Source: Chitinophagales bacterium (GTDB taxonomy: Bacteria > Bacteroidota > Bacteroidia > Chitinophagales > BACL12). From it: 11,654 nucleotides of DNA. This document shows, piece after piece, positions 1 to 7,408 of the stretch (within the stretch, counting starts at the first letter, position 1; each line of letters opens with the position of its first letter). Location: assembly GCA_014380545.1 (NCBI GenBank), contig JACMJP010000411.1:1-11654 (forward strand), in the 5' to 3' direction. The notes below the pieces were generated by a model that was not told the DNA's origin, made no database searches, and saw only the letters and a list, made by a program, of their open reading frames with translations. Both the position numbers and the translations under genes were made by a program.

Positions 1-197
1 AACAATTCCCAGTCTATTGATTCGGGGTGGTCATAATTTTTTTTCTTACGATCTTCTAAAGAAATATGTTTATTATCATGATAATATGCATCCTGAGAAA
101 TTACAGTCACGGATTGTTCAGGCAATTTTTCAATCAGCCTTTTTACAAAAGTTGTTTTTCCTGAACCTGTTCCGCCTGCTATACCAATTATGATCAT
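1..197 (-). CDS. udk: Uridine kinase, N-terminal 65 codons (cut by window edge)
   Basis: Uridine kinase phosphorylates uridine and cytidine to UMP and CMP in the cytoplasmic pyrimidine salvage pathway. Reading the minus strand from the ATG at 197-195 gives 65 codons with no stop before the window ends. The protein opens with a hydrophobic strand and a P-loop, GGTGSGKTT, at residues 8-16. A QDAYYHD segment follows at about 35-41, then SLEDRKKKNYDHP at about 46-58. This order (P-loop, D-x-YY, S-x-E-x-R, NYDHP) matches the start of bacterial Udk as I remember the E. coli protein. Only about the first third is present, so the lid and C-terminal parts cannot be checked. It is transcribed away from the rhomboid gene. 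Phosphoribulokinase is a related P-loop family, but the NYDHP context favours uridine kinase. Confidence 0.9.
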   Translation of the reverse strand, partial: MIIIGIAGGTGSGKTTFVKRLIEKLPEQSVTVISQDAYYHDNKHISLEDRKKKNYDHPESIDWEL

Positions 198-395
198 GAA
201 GAATATATTAAAATGATTTTAAACATATTGTTACATTATTTTCTTTTTTAATTACTACAAAACCAGAGTTGTGCGGACAAAATTAAACTGAAAAATAATT
301 TAACCAAAAAAGCTTCGAATAACAATGTAAACCGGAGAATATGAACGAAAACCTGTTTCTTTGCATTTGAGTAATATTAAAAATACTTTCACAAA
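198..395. other. Divergent intergenic region between udk and the rhomboid gene
   Basis: These 198 AT-rich bases must hold the promoters for udk (minus) and for the four-gene plus-strand run. I find no full match to the Bacteroidota promoter (TTTG about 19-21 bases ahead of TAnnTTTG). The nearest -7-like string on the plus strand is TGCATTTG at 362-369, one mismatch, with no convincing -33 partner. A 9-codon ORF preceded by GGAG lies at 341-370. It could be a leader peptide but is too short to support. No hairpin with a U-run was found. Confidence 0.4.
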
Positions 396-1124
396 TTGTT
401 TTCATTTAGAAAAATAAACCCCAACCGCCGGCAGGAATTTTCTTCACCTGAGGAGGAGCGAAAACATATATACATTAGTATATCCATGCCACTTGTATTT
501 GTAATATTAATGTGGTGTGTGAAACTATTTGAAAAAGTTACAGATATAGATCTTCGTAAATTTGGAATTTATCCAAAAGAAGCGTCCGGTTTGATCGGTG
601 TGTTTGCATCACCTTTCCTACATGCTGACTGGAACCATTTAATTTCCAATTCAATTCCGTTTTTAATACTTGGGGTTTTAATACTTTATTCTTATCGCAA
701 AGTTGCATTCAAAGCGTTTTTATTTATATGGTTTGCAAGCGGGTTTATGGTATGGTTAACAGGCAGACCGAGTTATCATATCGGCGCAAGTAATTTGGTT
801 TATGGTTTTGCTTTTTTTATTTTTTTCAGTGGAATTTTCAGAAAAGATATTCAATCAATAGTCCTTTCACTCTTTGTGGTTTTTGTTTACGGAAGTATTG
901 TTTGGGGAATTTTCCCTATTAAACCTGATATAAGCTGGGAAGGTCATTTAATGGGTGCGGCAAGCGGAACATTCATTGCATTTATTTATCGCAAAGTTGA
1001 TCTTCCTCCTCCTGTAGAATATGATGAGGATGAAGAGGATGATGATAGCGCTGAATCACAATTGGGAGAAATGTTAGATGACTTAAAGATCAATTATGAA
1101 ATAATTGAAAAGGAAAAAAAATAA
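396..1124 (+). CDS. Rhomboid-family intramembrane serine protease
   Basis: Rhomboid proteases cut transmembrane substrates inside the membrane with a Ser-His dyad. This 242-residue protein has the expected marks: H76-A-D-W-N-H81 with N85 at the start of a membrane helix (the His/Asn oxyanion region), the serine motif G130-A-S132-N inside a hydrophobic segment, and the histidine in EGH184LMGAASG. About six membrane helices can be drawn (roughly 31-46, 64-75, 84-99, 105-122, 130-146 and 152-171, plus one carrying H184). The tail (about 205-242) is unusual: a Pro-Pro-Pro stretch, an Asp/Glu-rich run (209-217) and a Lys-rich end. The start is TTG at 396, because an in-frame stop lies at 378-380. 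The next ATG (486, residue 31) would remove a charged N-terminus just before helix 1. The gene leads a close-packed run, with mnmD starting 15 bases downstream. The substrate is unknown. Confidence 0.88.
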   Translation: MFSFRKINPNRRQEFSSPEEERKHIYISISMPLVFVILMWCVKLFEKVTDIDLRKFGIYPKEASGLIGVFASPFLHADWNHLISNSIPFLILGVLILYSYRKVAFKAFLFIWFASGFMVWLTGRPSYHIGASNLVYGFAFFIFFSGIFRKDIQSIVLSLFVVFVYGSIVWGIFPIKPDISWEGHLMGAASGTFIAFIYRKVDLPPPVEYDEDEEDDDSAESQLGEMLDDLKINYEIIEKEKK

Positions 1125-1139
1125 TTTTATCTGCTTTCA

Positions 1140-1793
1140 ATGTTTCCTGAAATTAGAATCACAAAAGACGGCTCACAAACCATTTATGTTCCCGCATTAA
1201 ATGAACATTATCATTCTATCCACGGAGCATATACTGAAAGCATGCATGTATTTATCCAGAATGGTTTCATTAAAAAATTAGGTGAAAATATTAAAAAGAT
1301 AAAAATCCTTGAAATTGGTTTGGGAACCGGGTTGAATGCATTACTAACACTTGAACATGCAATAAATAAACAAATATCATACACAGCATTAGAACCATTC
1401 CCGCTAGTTCCGGATATTATTCATCAACTGCATTTCGAAAAAATAGCTGATTGCAGACATTTTAAAACTATTCATTATTCAGAGTTTAATACTGAAATTT
1501 CTCTAGCGGAAAATTTTACTTTCACAAAAATAGATCAGCGTTTGGAAGATGTAATTTTCCACGAAAAATTTGATTTAATTTATTTCGATGCTTTTGGTCC
1601 GAAGGCACAACCTGATATTTGGTGTTTACAAAATTTTGAGAAATTATATATTGCAACAAATGAGAATGGTATTTTAGTTACTTATTGCAGCAAAGGCGAT
1701 GTTAGAAGAAATATGATTGCAGCAGGATATTTTGTAGAAAAACTCCCCGGGCCTCCCGGAAAAAGAGAAATGTTAAGGGCAACAAAAAAATGA
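1140..1793 (+). CDS. mnmD: tRNA 5-methylaminomethyl-2-thiouridine methyltransferase MnmD
   Basis: MnmD uses S-adenosylmethionine to methylate 5-aminomethyl(-2-thio)uridine at wobble position 34 of tRNA, the last step in making mnm5(s2)U. It corresponds to the N-terminal half of E. coli MnmC. The 217-residue protein carries the family's N-terminal HGAYTES-type segment (28-34), SAM motif I LEIGLGTGLN (57-66), an acidic residue after strand 2 in YTALEPFP (E85), the family motif YFDAFGPKAQPDIW (148-161, with D150 and D159), and the C-terminal signature PGPPGKREM (203-211). The length fits stand-alone MnmD proteins. Its stop overlaps the next gene's ATG (ATGA at 1790-1793), so translation is probably coupled to the oxidoreductase. 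Confidence 0.93.
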   Translation: MFPEIRITKDGSQTIYVPALNEHYHSIHGAYTESMHVFIQNGFIKKLGENIKKIKILEIGLGTGLNALLTLEHAINKQISYTALEPFPLVPDIIHQLHFEKIADCRHFKTIHYSEFNTEISLAENFTFTKIDQRLEDVIFHEKFDLIYFDAFGPKAQPDIWCLQNFEKLYIATNENGILVTYCSKGDVRRNMIAAGYFVEKLPGPPGKREMLRATKK

Positions 1794-2854
1794 ATCATAA
1801 ATTTTTGATTATAGGATGCGGCATAAGCGGAATTTCTTTTTCATGGCAGTTGAAAAAGAGTAATTTGGACTTCAAAATAATTGATCCGTGCCTGCAAAAT
1901 TCTTCTTCTTTTATAGCTGGTGGTTTAATCAATCCCATTACAGGCAGGAAATATAATTTACAGTGGAATATTCATGAACTATTAAAGCATGCGCATACAA
2001 AATATTTGGAGTTAGAAGAACATTTAAAAGTTCCAATTTTAAAAGAGATCAATATTCTGAAAATTCATAAGAGTGCATCAGGCAACAAAGAATGGGAAGA
2101 AGAAAAAAAGAAAAAAAATCCGCATTTATTAAATTTTATTGATGAAAACTTCAATAGTGATTATTTCAGGAACATACTTTATTGCGAGAGCGGAGGTATA
2201 ATAATTAAAAACGGATTGCAGATTAATACAAGATCACTTATTTCTGCGTATCAAAAAAAACTTATTTCCGAAAATAAATTATTGCAGCAAGAATTTAAAC
2301 CGAATGATCTAAATGCAAGTGAAGAGGAAATCGTTTATAACAATGAAACATTTTCGCATATTATTTTTTGTGATGGAATTCATGCCCTGCAAAATCAATA
2401 CTTTAACCGGATTCCATTTAAACCAGCAAAGGGAGAATGTTTTATTCTCGAAATAAATGAGTTGCCGGATACTTATACATATCATAAAGGGGTCATTTTA
2501 ATTCCGTTTGAAAAAAATATATTCTGGGCAGGCGCAACAAACACCTGGGATGACCTTTCAGCGTCTCCCAACGCAGCCGGAAAAAAGGAATTGGAAACGC
2601 AATTAAAAGAATTATTAAAAATTCCGTACAAAATTCTTGAACATAAAACAGCAATTCGTCCAACAATTAAAGACCGTTCACCTGTTGTTGGCCAACATCC
2701 CGTTTACAGAAATATATTTATACTAAACGGAATGGGAACCAAAGGAATGAGTTTAGCGCCGTATTACGCAGAAATATTATTACAACATATTTTAACTGGT
2801 GATCCCATACCGAAAGAAGCAAATGTTGTTAGATTTGCGCAGCATTTAAAGTAG
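1790..2854 (+). CDS. FAD-dependent oxidoreductase, probable stand-alone MnmC(o)-like oxidase
   Basis: This 354-residue protein belongs to the DAO family of FAD-dependent amine oxidoreductases. The N-terminal Rossmann motif is G9-C-G11-I-S-G14, followed by an acidic residue at the end of the second strand (IIDP, about 30-33). SFIAGGLINPITGRKY (about 40-55) matches the family's second FAD-contacting segment. Near the C-terminus, IRPTIKDRSPVVG and then NGMGTKGMSLAP resemble the R-x-x-x-x-D-x-x-P-x-VG and GLGxRGLxxAP segments of the MnmC oxidase domain. In E. coli that domain converts cmnm5U34 to nm5U34, the substrate of the methyltransferase half. Position directly after mnmD, in the same order as the fused protein and with an ATGA overlap, supports that role. 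It is inferred: DAO relatives such as glycine oxidase share these motifs. Confidence 0.72.
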   Translation: MNHKFLIIGCGISGISFSWQLKKSNLDFKIIDPCLQNSSSFIAGGLINPITGRKYNLQWNIHELLKHAHTKYLELEEHLKVPILKEINILKIHKSASGNKEWEEEKKKKNPHLLNFIDENFNSDYFRNILYCESGGIIIKNGLQINTRSLISAYQKKLISENKLLQQEFKPNDLNASEEEIVYNNETFSHIIFCDGIHALQNQYFNRIPFKPAKGECFILEINELPDTYTYHKGVILIPFEKNIFWAGATNTWDDLSASPNAAGKKELETQLKELLKIPYKILEHKTAIRPTIKDRSPVVGQHPVYRNIFILNGMGTKGMSLAPYYAEILLQHILTGDPIPKEANVVRFAQHLK

Positions 2855-2866
2855 TAAATCATAGTC

Positions 2867-5299
2867 ATGAAGAAAATATTGATAAGTATAAGCGTATTTT
2901 TTATTTATAATTTTCTCAATGCCCAAAGCAATATTGAAACTGCATGTTATGTAAAAGATCCAAAAGGAAATGCCCGGAATCATAATGTTGATTTTCAAAA
3001 CCTGAATCTTGATATTCGGTTTGAACCTGAAAAAGGGAAAGTGTTTGGTGTTGCAAATTATACATTTACGCCACTGCAACAAAAAGTAGATTCATTATTT
3101 CTGGACGGAATAAAAATGACTGTTCATGAAATATTACTTGATGGTGCAGCACCAAAATATAAAACAGACAGCGCAGGTATTACTATTTATTTTTCCCCTG
3201 CATTAACATGGGAAACAAAACATACATTGCAAATTGATTATACTGCTACACCAAAAAAAGGAATTTATTTCATTGGCTGGCAAAAGCCCATTACTGCAAA
3301 AACAGATGATCCAAACAGAACAAGAAAACAAATCTGGACACAAGGCCAGGGAACTGATAACCGCTATTGGATACCCGGCTATGATGAGGTGAATGATAAA
3401 TTAATTACAGCATTAAATATCTCTTTCGATAGAAAATATGAAGTGATATCTAATGGAAATTTATCCGGTAAAAATAATATTGATGAAAATACAATAACAT
3501 GGAGATATGCTATGGATCATCCGCATGCTTTATATTTAATTATGCTGGCAATAGGAGAATATGATCATAAGGATTATGTTTCAAAAAATGGAATTATTTC
3601 CCGACAATACTATTATCCTGACAGAAAAGATGCAGTGGAAATCACATATCAGCATACTGCAGAGATGATGGATTGGCTGCAGAATGAAGTGGGTGTTAAA
3701 TACCCATGGCAATCATATTCTAATATTCCTGTACAGGAATTTTTATATGGGGCAATGGAGAATACAACTGCAACTGTTTATACAGATTATTTTTTGCAGG
3801 ATGCAAGATCGTCGTTCGAAAGAGATTATGATGCAATTAATGCACATGAATTAACCCATCAATGGTTTGGAGATTATGTTACAGAATATAGCGGCACTTC
3901 GCACTGGCTGCATGAAAGTTTTGCAACGTATTATTCAAAAATATTTATGCGCACTGTTGAAGGCGATGATGCATACGCCTGGGAACGCAGAAAGGAAATG
4001 CTTGCAGCCATAAATGCAGACAATCAGAATGAATATCCACTTGCACATTCTCAGGCAGGCTCATCCAGGCACTATCAAAAAGGGAGTTACGTATTGGATA
4101 TGCTGCGATATGTTTCAGGTGATGCGCAATTCCAAAAAGTAATTAAGGAATATTTATTAGCGCATCCCTATGAAAATGTTTCAACCTATGATCTGCAACT
4201 GCAATTTATAAAAACGCTCGGCATGAACCTCGACTGGTTTTTTGATGAGTGGGTTTATAAAAGTGGTTATCCTATATATGATGTGAGCTATACTAAAAAT
4301 TCTCAAACAACAAGCGTAACTGTAAAACAAACACAAAAAATTACATCAACTGCCGGCCTATTTAAAATGCCCGTTCATTTACAAGTATTTTATCTAAACG
4401 GAACAAATATTGATACTTTAGTTTGGGTTGAAAAAACGGAGACACAAATAAATATTATAAACAAAAATTTTCTTGAAGTTGCTTATGTATTATTCGATCC
4501 GGGAACGATGGTGTGCAGCAAAGTGAATTTTAAAAAAGAATTCCCCGAATTGATGATACAGGCAGTTATGGCGCCTAATTATATTGACAGGTACGACGCT
4601 GTTACTGCAATGAAAAATACACCCATAGAAACAAAAAGAGAAGGTTTAATTAAGGTTTATCATAAAGAATCACACTTTGCAATTAAAACAGAAATTATTA
4701 CTCAGCTAATTAATGATACCGATAAATCTTCCCTTGCTTTAATTAAATCTGCGTTACAGGATAAAGATGCAAGTGTGAGGCAGGCAGTTTTAACAAGTAC
4801 TACTTCAATTCCGAAAAAATTAATAAAAGACTATGAAGCAATGCTCAATGATTTCAGTTATGTGAATGTTGAACTGGGGTTGCGCTTATTATGCAAGGAA
4901 TTCCCCGCCAAAAAAGAAAAATACCTTGCTGCTACAATAACAATTTACGGTATGAATAAAAATGTGCGCATTGCATGGCTGGAAATTTATTATTCGATTG
5001 ATAAAACTAAACACATTAAAGAATTAGTTGATTACGCAGGGTACAGCTATGAATTCCGCACAAGGAATAAAACCTTTGACGCATTAAAAGCAATTAATTA
5101 TTGCGATACAAATGTGGTCAATAATTTATTTGATGCAGCAATTTCACCAAACAGTCGCCTTGCAGGACCCGCAAGAGGAACTCTGCAATTCTTTATGCAA
5201 ACACCTGAGTATTATACGCTCATCAGAAAAACATTTGATGAAACAAAGTGGGAAGATTGGCAGAAGAGAAGAGTAGAAGTTATATTTCAGGGGAAATGA
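2867..5299 (+). CDS. Secreted M1-family zinc aminopeptidase
   Basis: A zinc metallopeptidase that would remove N-terminal residues from peptides outside the cytoplasm. Residues 1-19 form a signal peptide (lysines, a hydrophobic core, LNAQS cleavage region). The N-terminal beta domain (about 25-235) is followed by the peptidase domain: the exopeptidase motif GAMEN at 295-299, the zinc site H327-E328-L-T-H331, third ligand E350 in WLHESFATY, and the transition-state tyrosine Y403 in YQKG. The usual M1 sequence is WLNEGFATY, so the residues either side of the glutamate differ, but all catalytic residues are present. A beta segment (about 476-545) and an all-helical HEAT-like region (about 560-810) follow. 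At 810 residues it is within the range of large M1 enzymes. No T9SS sorting domain is seen, so a periplasmic location is likely. It starts 12 bases after the oxidoreductase and probably ends the run. Confidence 0.93.
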   Translation: MKKILISISVFFIYNFLNAQSNIETACYVKDPKGNARNHNVDFQNLNLDIRFEPEKGKVFGVANYTFTPLQQKVDSLFLDGIKMTVHEILLDGAAPKYKTDSAGITIYFSPALTWETKHTLQIDYTATPKKGIYFIGWQKPITAKTDDPNRTRKQIWTQGQGTDNRYWIPGYDEVNDKLITALNISFDRKYEVISNGNLSGKNNIDENTITWRYAMDHPHALYLIMLAIGEYDHKDYVSKNGIISRQYYYPDRKDAVEITYQHTAEMMDWLQNEVGVKYPWQSYSNIPVQEFLYGAMENTTATVYTDYFLQDARSSFERDYDAINAHELTHQWFGDYVTEYSGTSHWLHESFATYYSKIFMRTVEGDDAYAWERRKEMLAAINADNQNEYPLAHSQAGSSRHYQKGSYVLDMLRYVSGDAQFQKVIKEYLLAHPYENVSTYDLQLQFIKTLGMNLDWFFDEWVYKSGYPIYDVSYTKNSQTTSVTVKQTQKITSTAGLFKMPVHLQVFYLNGTNIDTLVWVEKTETQINIINKNFLEVAYVLFDPGTMVCSKVNFKKEFPELMIQAVMAPNYIDRYDAVTAMKNTPIETKREGLIKVYHKESHFAIKTEIITQLINDTDKSSLALIKSALQDKDASVRQAVLTSTTSIPKKLIKDYEAMLNDFSYVNVELGLRLLCKEFPAKKEKYLAATITIYGMNKNVRIAWLEIYYSIDKTKHIKELVDYAGYSYEFRTRNKTFDALKAINYCDTNVVNNLFDAAISPNSRLAGPARGTLQFFMQTPEYYTLIRKTFDETKWEDWQKRRVEVIFQGK

Positions 5300-5303
5300 G
5301 AAA

Positions 5304-6800
5304 TTAATCATTCATTCTATTCATTTTCCATTTACTTTTCTTTTCTTGCATGTGTACCGGATTATTAGCAGAAGTTTTATTTTTTTTATCATGTAATTCA
5401 GAAGCAAATAACGCAGCAATCATTTCTTCATCTTCATTTATATTTTGTAATTTATCAGGAGTAAAATATTTTTCAATAAACTTTGTATCAAAATTCCCTG
5501 ATAAAAAAGCTTCATGCTGCATCACAAATTTCCCGAATGGTAGTGTTGTGGCAACACCTGTAATTTTATAATCATCAATTGCACGGATCATTTTTTTGCA
5601 AGCCAATTCCCTTGTTTCTGCATGCACAATTAACTTACTCAATAAAGGATCATAATAAATAGGGATTTCCATCCCTTCTTCATAACCATCATCCACTCTT
5701 ATTCCATGTCCCTGCGGTCTTCTGTAAGTAATTAATTTTCCAACATCGGGTAAAAAATTATTTGCAGAATCTTCTGCAGTAACTCTCAATTCAATCGCAT
5801 GGCCATTTATTTTTAAATCATCCTGAGTGAAATGCAATTTATTTCCTTCTGCAATTAGTATTTGTTCTCTTACTAAATCCAAACCAGTAATGAATTCTGT
5901 AACGGGATGTTCAACCTGCAATCTTGTATTCATTTCAAGAAAATAATATTTTAAATTTTCATCCATTAAAAACTCGACAGTTCCTGCTCCGATATACGCA
6001 CATGCTCTTGCAGCTTTTACCGCATCCTCGCCCATTTTTTTTCTGATATCAGCATTTAAAATTGATGAAGGCGCTTCTTCCACTAATTTTTGATGACGTC
6101 TTTGGATGGAACATTCTCTTTCAAATAAATAAACAGTATTGCCAAATGTATCAGCAAGAATTTGTATCTCAATATGTCTCGGGCTGGCAACATATTTTTC
6201 AATAAACACGGCATCATCACCAAAGGAATTGAGTGCTTCACTTTGTGCCCTTTGCATTTGTTCCTCTAATTCATTTTCAGCATTTACAACCCGCATTCCT
6301 TTTCCTCCTCCTCCTGCACTTGCTTTAATTAAAATAGGGAAACCAATTTTTGTTGCAATATTTTTTGCATGAGTTATATTTTTAATTGCTTCTTCTGTTC
6401 CCGGAACCATAGGGATATTAAATTTTGCCACAGCCTGTTTCGCAGATAATTTGCTACCCATCATTTCCATTGAAGCAGGATTAGGGCCAACGAAAATGAT
6501 TTTATTTTCCTGCACTTTTTTCGCAAACACTGCATTCTCGCTTAAAAAACCATAACCCGGATGAATTGCATCAGCATTACTTTCCTTTGCCACTTCAATT
6601 ATTTTATCCATCAACAAATAAGATTGATTAGATGGAGGTGCGCCAATTAAATATGCTTCATCGGCAAATTGAGTATGTAAAGCATTTCTGTCTGCCTCAG
6701 AATAAACTGCAACTGTTTTAATTCCCATTTCCTTTGCAGTACGCATAATGCGCAAAGCAATTTCTCCCCGGTTAGCAATTAAGAGTTTTTTAATTTTCAT
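5304..6800 (-). CDS. accC: Biotin carboxylase subunit of an acyl-CoA carboxylase
   Basis: Biotin carboxylase uses ATP and bicarbonate to carboxylate the biotin of a carrier protein, the first half-reaction of acetyl- or propionyl-CoA carboxylase. The N-terminal domain opens with IANRGEIALRI (about 8-18). The ATP-grasp domain shows K117, K159, the glycine loop GGGGKGM (163-169), H209, K238 in RRHQKL, E276, and the catalytic stretch E289-M-N291-T-R293-L-Q-V-E297. R339 matches the conserved arginine near the active site. The protein is 498 residues against about 450 for E. coli AccC. The extra part is a charged C-terminal tail from about 455, with no biotin-attachment motif (AMKM-like), so the biotin carrier must be a separate protein. 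No carrier or carboxyltransferase gene is next to it. Whether it serves acetyl-, propionyl- or another acyl-CoA cannot be told. It converges with the M1 gene at a 4-base gap. Confidence 0.92.
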   Translation of the reverse strand: MKIKKLLIANRGEIALRIMRTAKEMGIKTVAVYSEADRNALHTQFADEAYLIGAPPSNQSYLLMDKIIEVAKESNADAIHPGYGFLSENAVFAKKVQENKIIFVGPNPASMEMMGSKLSAKQAVAKFNIPMVPGTEEAIKNITHAKNIATKIGFPILIKASAGGGGKGMRVVNAENELEEQMQRAQSEALNSFGDDAVFIEKYVASPRHIEIQILADTFGNTVYLFERECSIQRRHQKLVEEAPSSILNADIRKKMGEDAVKAARACAYIGAGTVEFLMDENLKYYFLEMNTRLQVEHPVTEFITGLDLVREQILIAEGNKLHFTQDDLKINGHAIELRVTAEDSANNFLPDVGKLITYRRPQGHGIRVDDGYEEGMEIPIYYDPLLSKLIVHAETRELACKKMIRAIDDYKITGVATTLPFGKFVMQHEAFLSGNFDTKFIEKYFTPDKLQNINEDEEMIAALFASELHDKKNKTSANNPVHMQEKKSKWKMNRMND

Positions 6801-6836
6801 GGTTACAAAGATGGTAGAATTATGTAAGCAATCAAA

Positions 6837-6869
6837 TTGGATAAAAATAAAACACTTATCTTAGTTGTG
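6837..6869 (+). promoter_or_regulatory. Candidate promoter for the antitoxin-toxin-ccm cluster
   Basis: In the 83 bases between accC and the antitoxin gene, TTG (6837-6839) is followed by two overlapping imperfect matches to the Bacteroidota -7 consensus TAnnTTTG: TATCTTAG at 6857-6864 (spacer 17) and TAGTTGTG at 6862-6869 (spacer 22), each with one mismatch. This is the only gene-free stretch ahead of the whole plus-strand cluster, so a promoter is expected here, but such weak strings arise often in AT-rich DNA. Confidence 0.22.
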
Positions 6870-6883
6870 AAAATTACCTATAT

Positions 6884-7054
6884 ATGGTTGTCGTATTAAA
6901 TAAAAAATTAAGCAAAAAAGAAATTGATGCTGTCATAAAGAAAACAGTTTCTAAAAAGAAAAAAGGTTTTGATCCTGATAAGTATGTTGGCAAAGTGAAA
7001 TGGAATGAAGATGCTGTATCTTATCAAAAAGAAGTTAGAAATGAGTGGGATTAA
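6884..7054 (+). CDS. Small antitoxin partner of a PIN-domain toxin
   Basis: A 56-codon gene from ATG 6884 to TAA 7052-7054. The product is Lys-rich in its first half (LNKKLSKKEIDAVIKK, then a run of lysines), followed by FDPDKYVGKVKW and an acidic/aromatic end, EVRNEWD. From memory, antitoxins paired with PIN toxins in Bacteroidota often share this layout: a short helical N-terminus, an F-D-x-x-K-Y-x-G-K-[VI]-K motif and a terminal R-[DN]-E-W-[DN]. Such antitoxins are thought to bind the toxin through the C-terminal half. I see no ribbon-helix-helix or AbrB DNA-binding domain, so autoregulation would need another mechanism. The gene overlaps the toxin gene by 14 bases, a standard arrangement for coupled expression. 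Assignment rests mainly on context plus the motif. Confidence 0.75.
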   Translation: MVVVLNKKLSKKEIDAVIKKTVSKKKKGFDPDKYVGKVKWNEDAVSYQKEVRNEWD

Positions 7055-7406
7055 GATTTTTATTGACACCAACGTTCTCATAGGAGTTTATAAAGGTGAC
7101 TCACTTGCATTAAACGTCACAAGGGGATATGAATTAGTAATTTCCTGTATTTCTGAAATAGAAATGCTAAGTAAAAGAACATTAAGAAATGAAATCAAAT
7201 CTATTAAAGAATTAATCTCTGAGTGTGAAATTATTAATTTAGAATCTGAAATAAGAGAAACAGCGAGTGAGTTGAGAAGAAAATATTCCATTAAAACCCC
7301 GGATGCTATAATTGCTGCAACAAGTATTTATTTATCTCTTCCTTTAATTACGATGGACAAAGATTTTAGAAAAATTCAGGAGGCGTCATTAATTATACTG
7401 CAATAA
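7041..7406 (+). CDS. PIN-domain ribonuclease toxin, VapC-like
   Basis: PIN-domain toxins are Mg2+-dependent RNases that cut tRNA, rRNA or other RNA when freed from their antitoxin. From ATG 7041 the protein has 121 residues, a typical VapC length. The acidic active site is complete: D9 in FIDTNVLI, E39 in SEIEML, D88 in TPDAIIAA, and D106/D108 in MDKDF. An in-frame ATG at 7005 would add 12 residues (MKMLYLIKKKLE) inside the antitoxin gene. I prefer 7041 because it places the first aspartate close to the N-terminus, as usual in the family, and gives only a 14-base overlap. The toxin stop lies 2 bases before the ccmB ATG. The RNA target cannot be predicted. Confidence 0.88.
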   Translation: MSGIKIFIDTNVLIGVYKGDSLALNVTRGYELVISCISEIEMLSKRTLRNEIKSIKELISECEIINLESEIRETASELRRKYSIKTPDAIIAATSIYLSLPLITMDKDFRKIQEASLIILQ

Positions 7407-7408
7407 AA

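Noticed and set aside
341..370. A 9-codon ORF after GGAG upstream of the rhomboid gene, possibly a leader peptide
   Set aside because: Far too short to support; the GGAG-to-ATG spacing is only 3 bases, and no attenuator hairpin or run of regulatory codons accompanies it.
2846..3082. Minus-strand ORF of 78 codons
   Set aside because: It is antisense to the peptidase signal region and the end of the oxidoreductase; its composition is only the complement of real coding sequence.
5290..5330. Bidirectional terminator between the M1 and accC genes
   Set aside because: Only a 5-bp AT-rich pairing can be formed and there is no T-run on either side.
7005..7040. Upstream ATG for the PIN toxin, adding 12 residues
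   Set aside because: It lies deep in the antitoxin gene and would place the first catalytic aspartate unusually far from the N-terminus; ATG 7041 gives a normal 14-base overlap.
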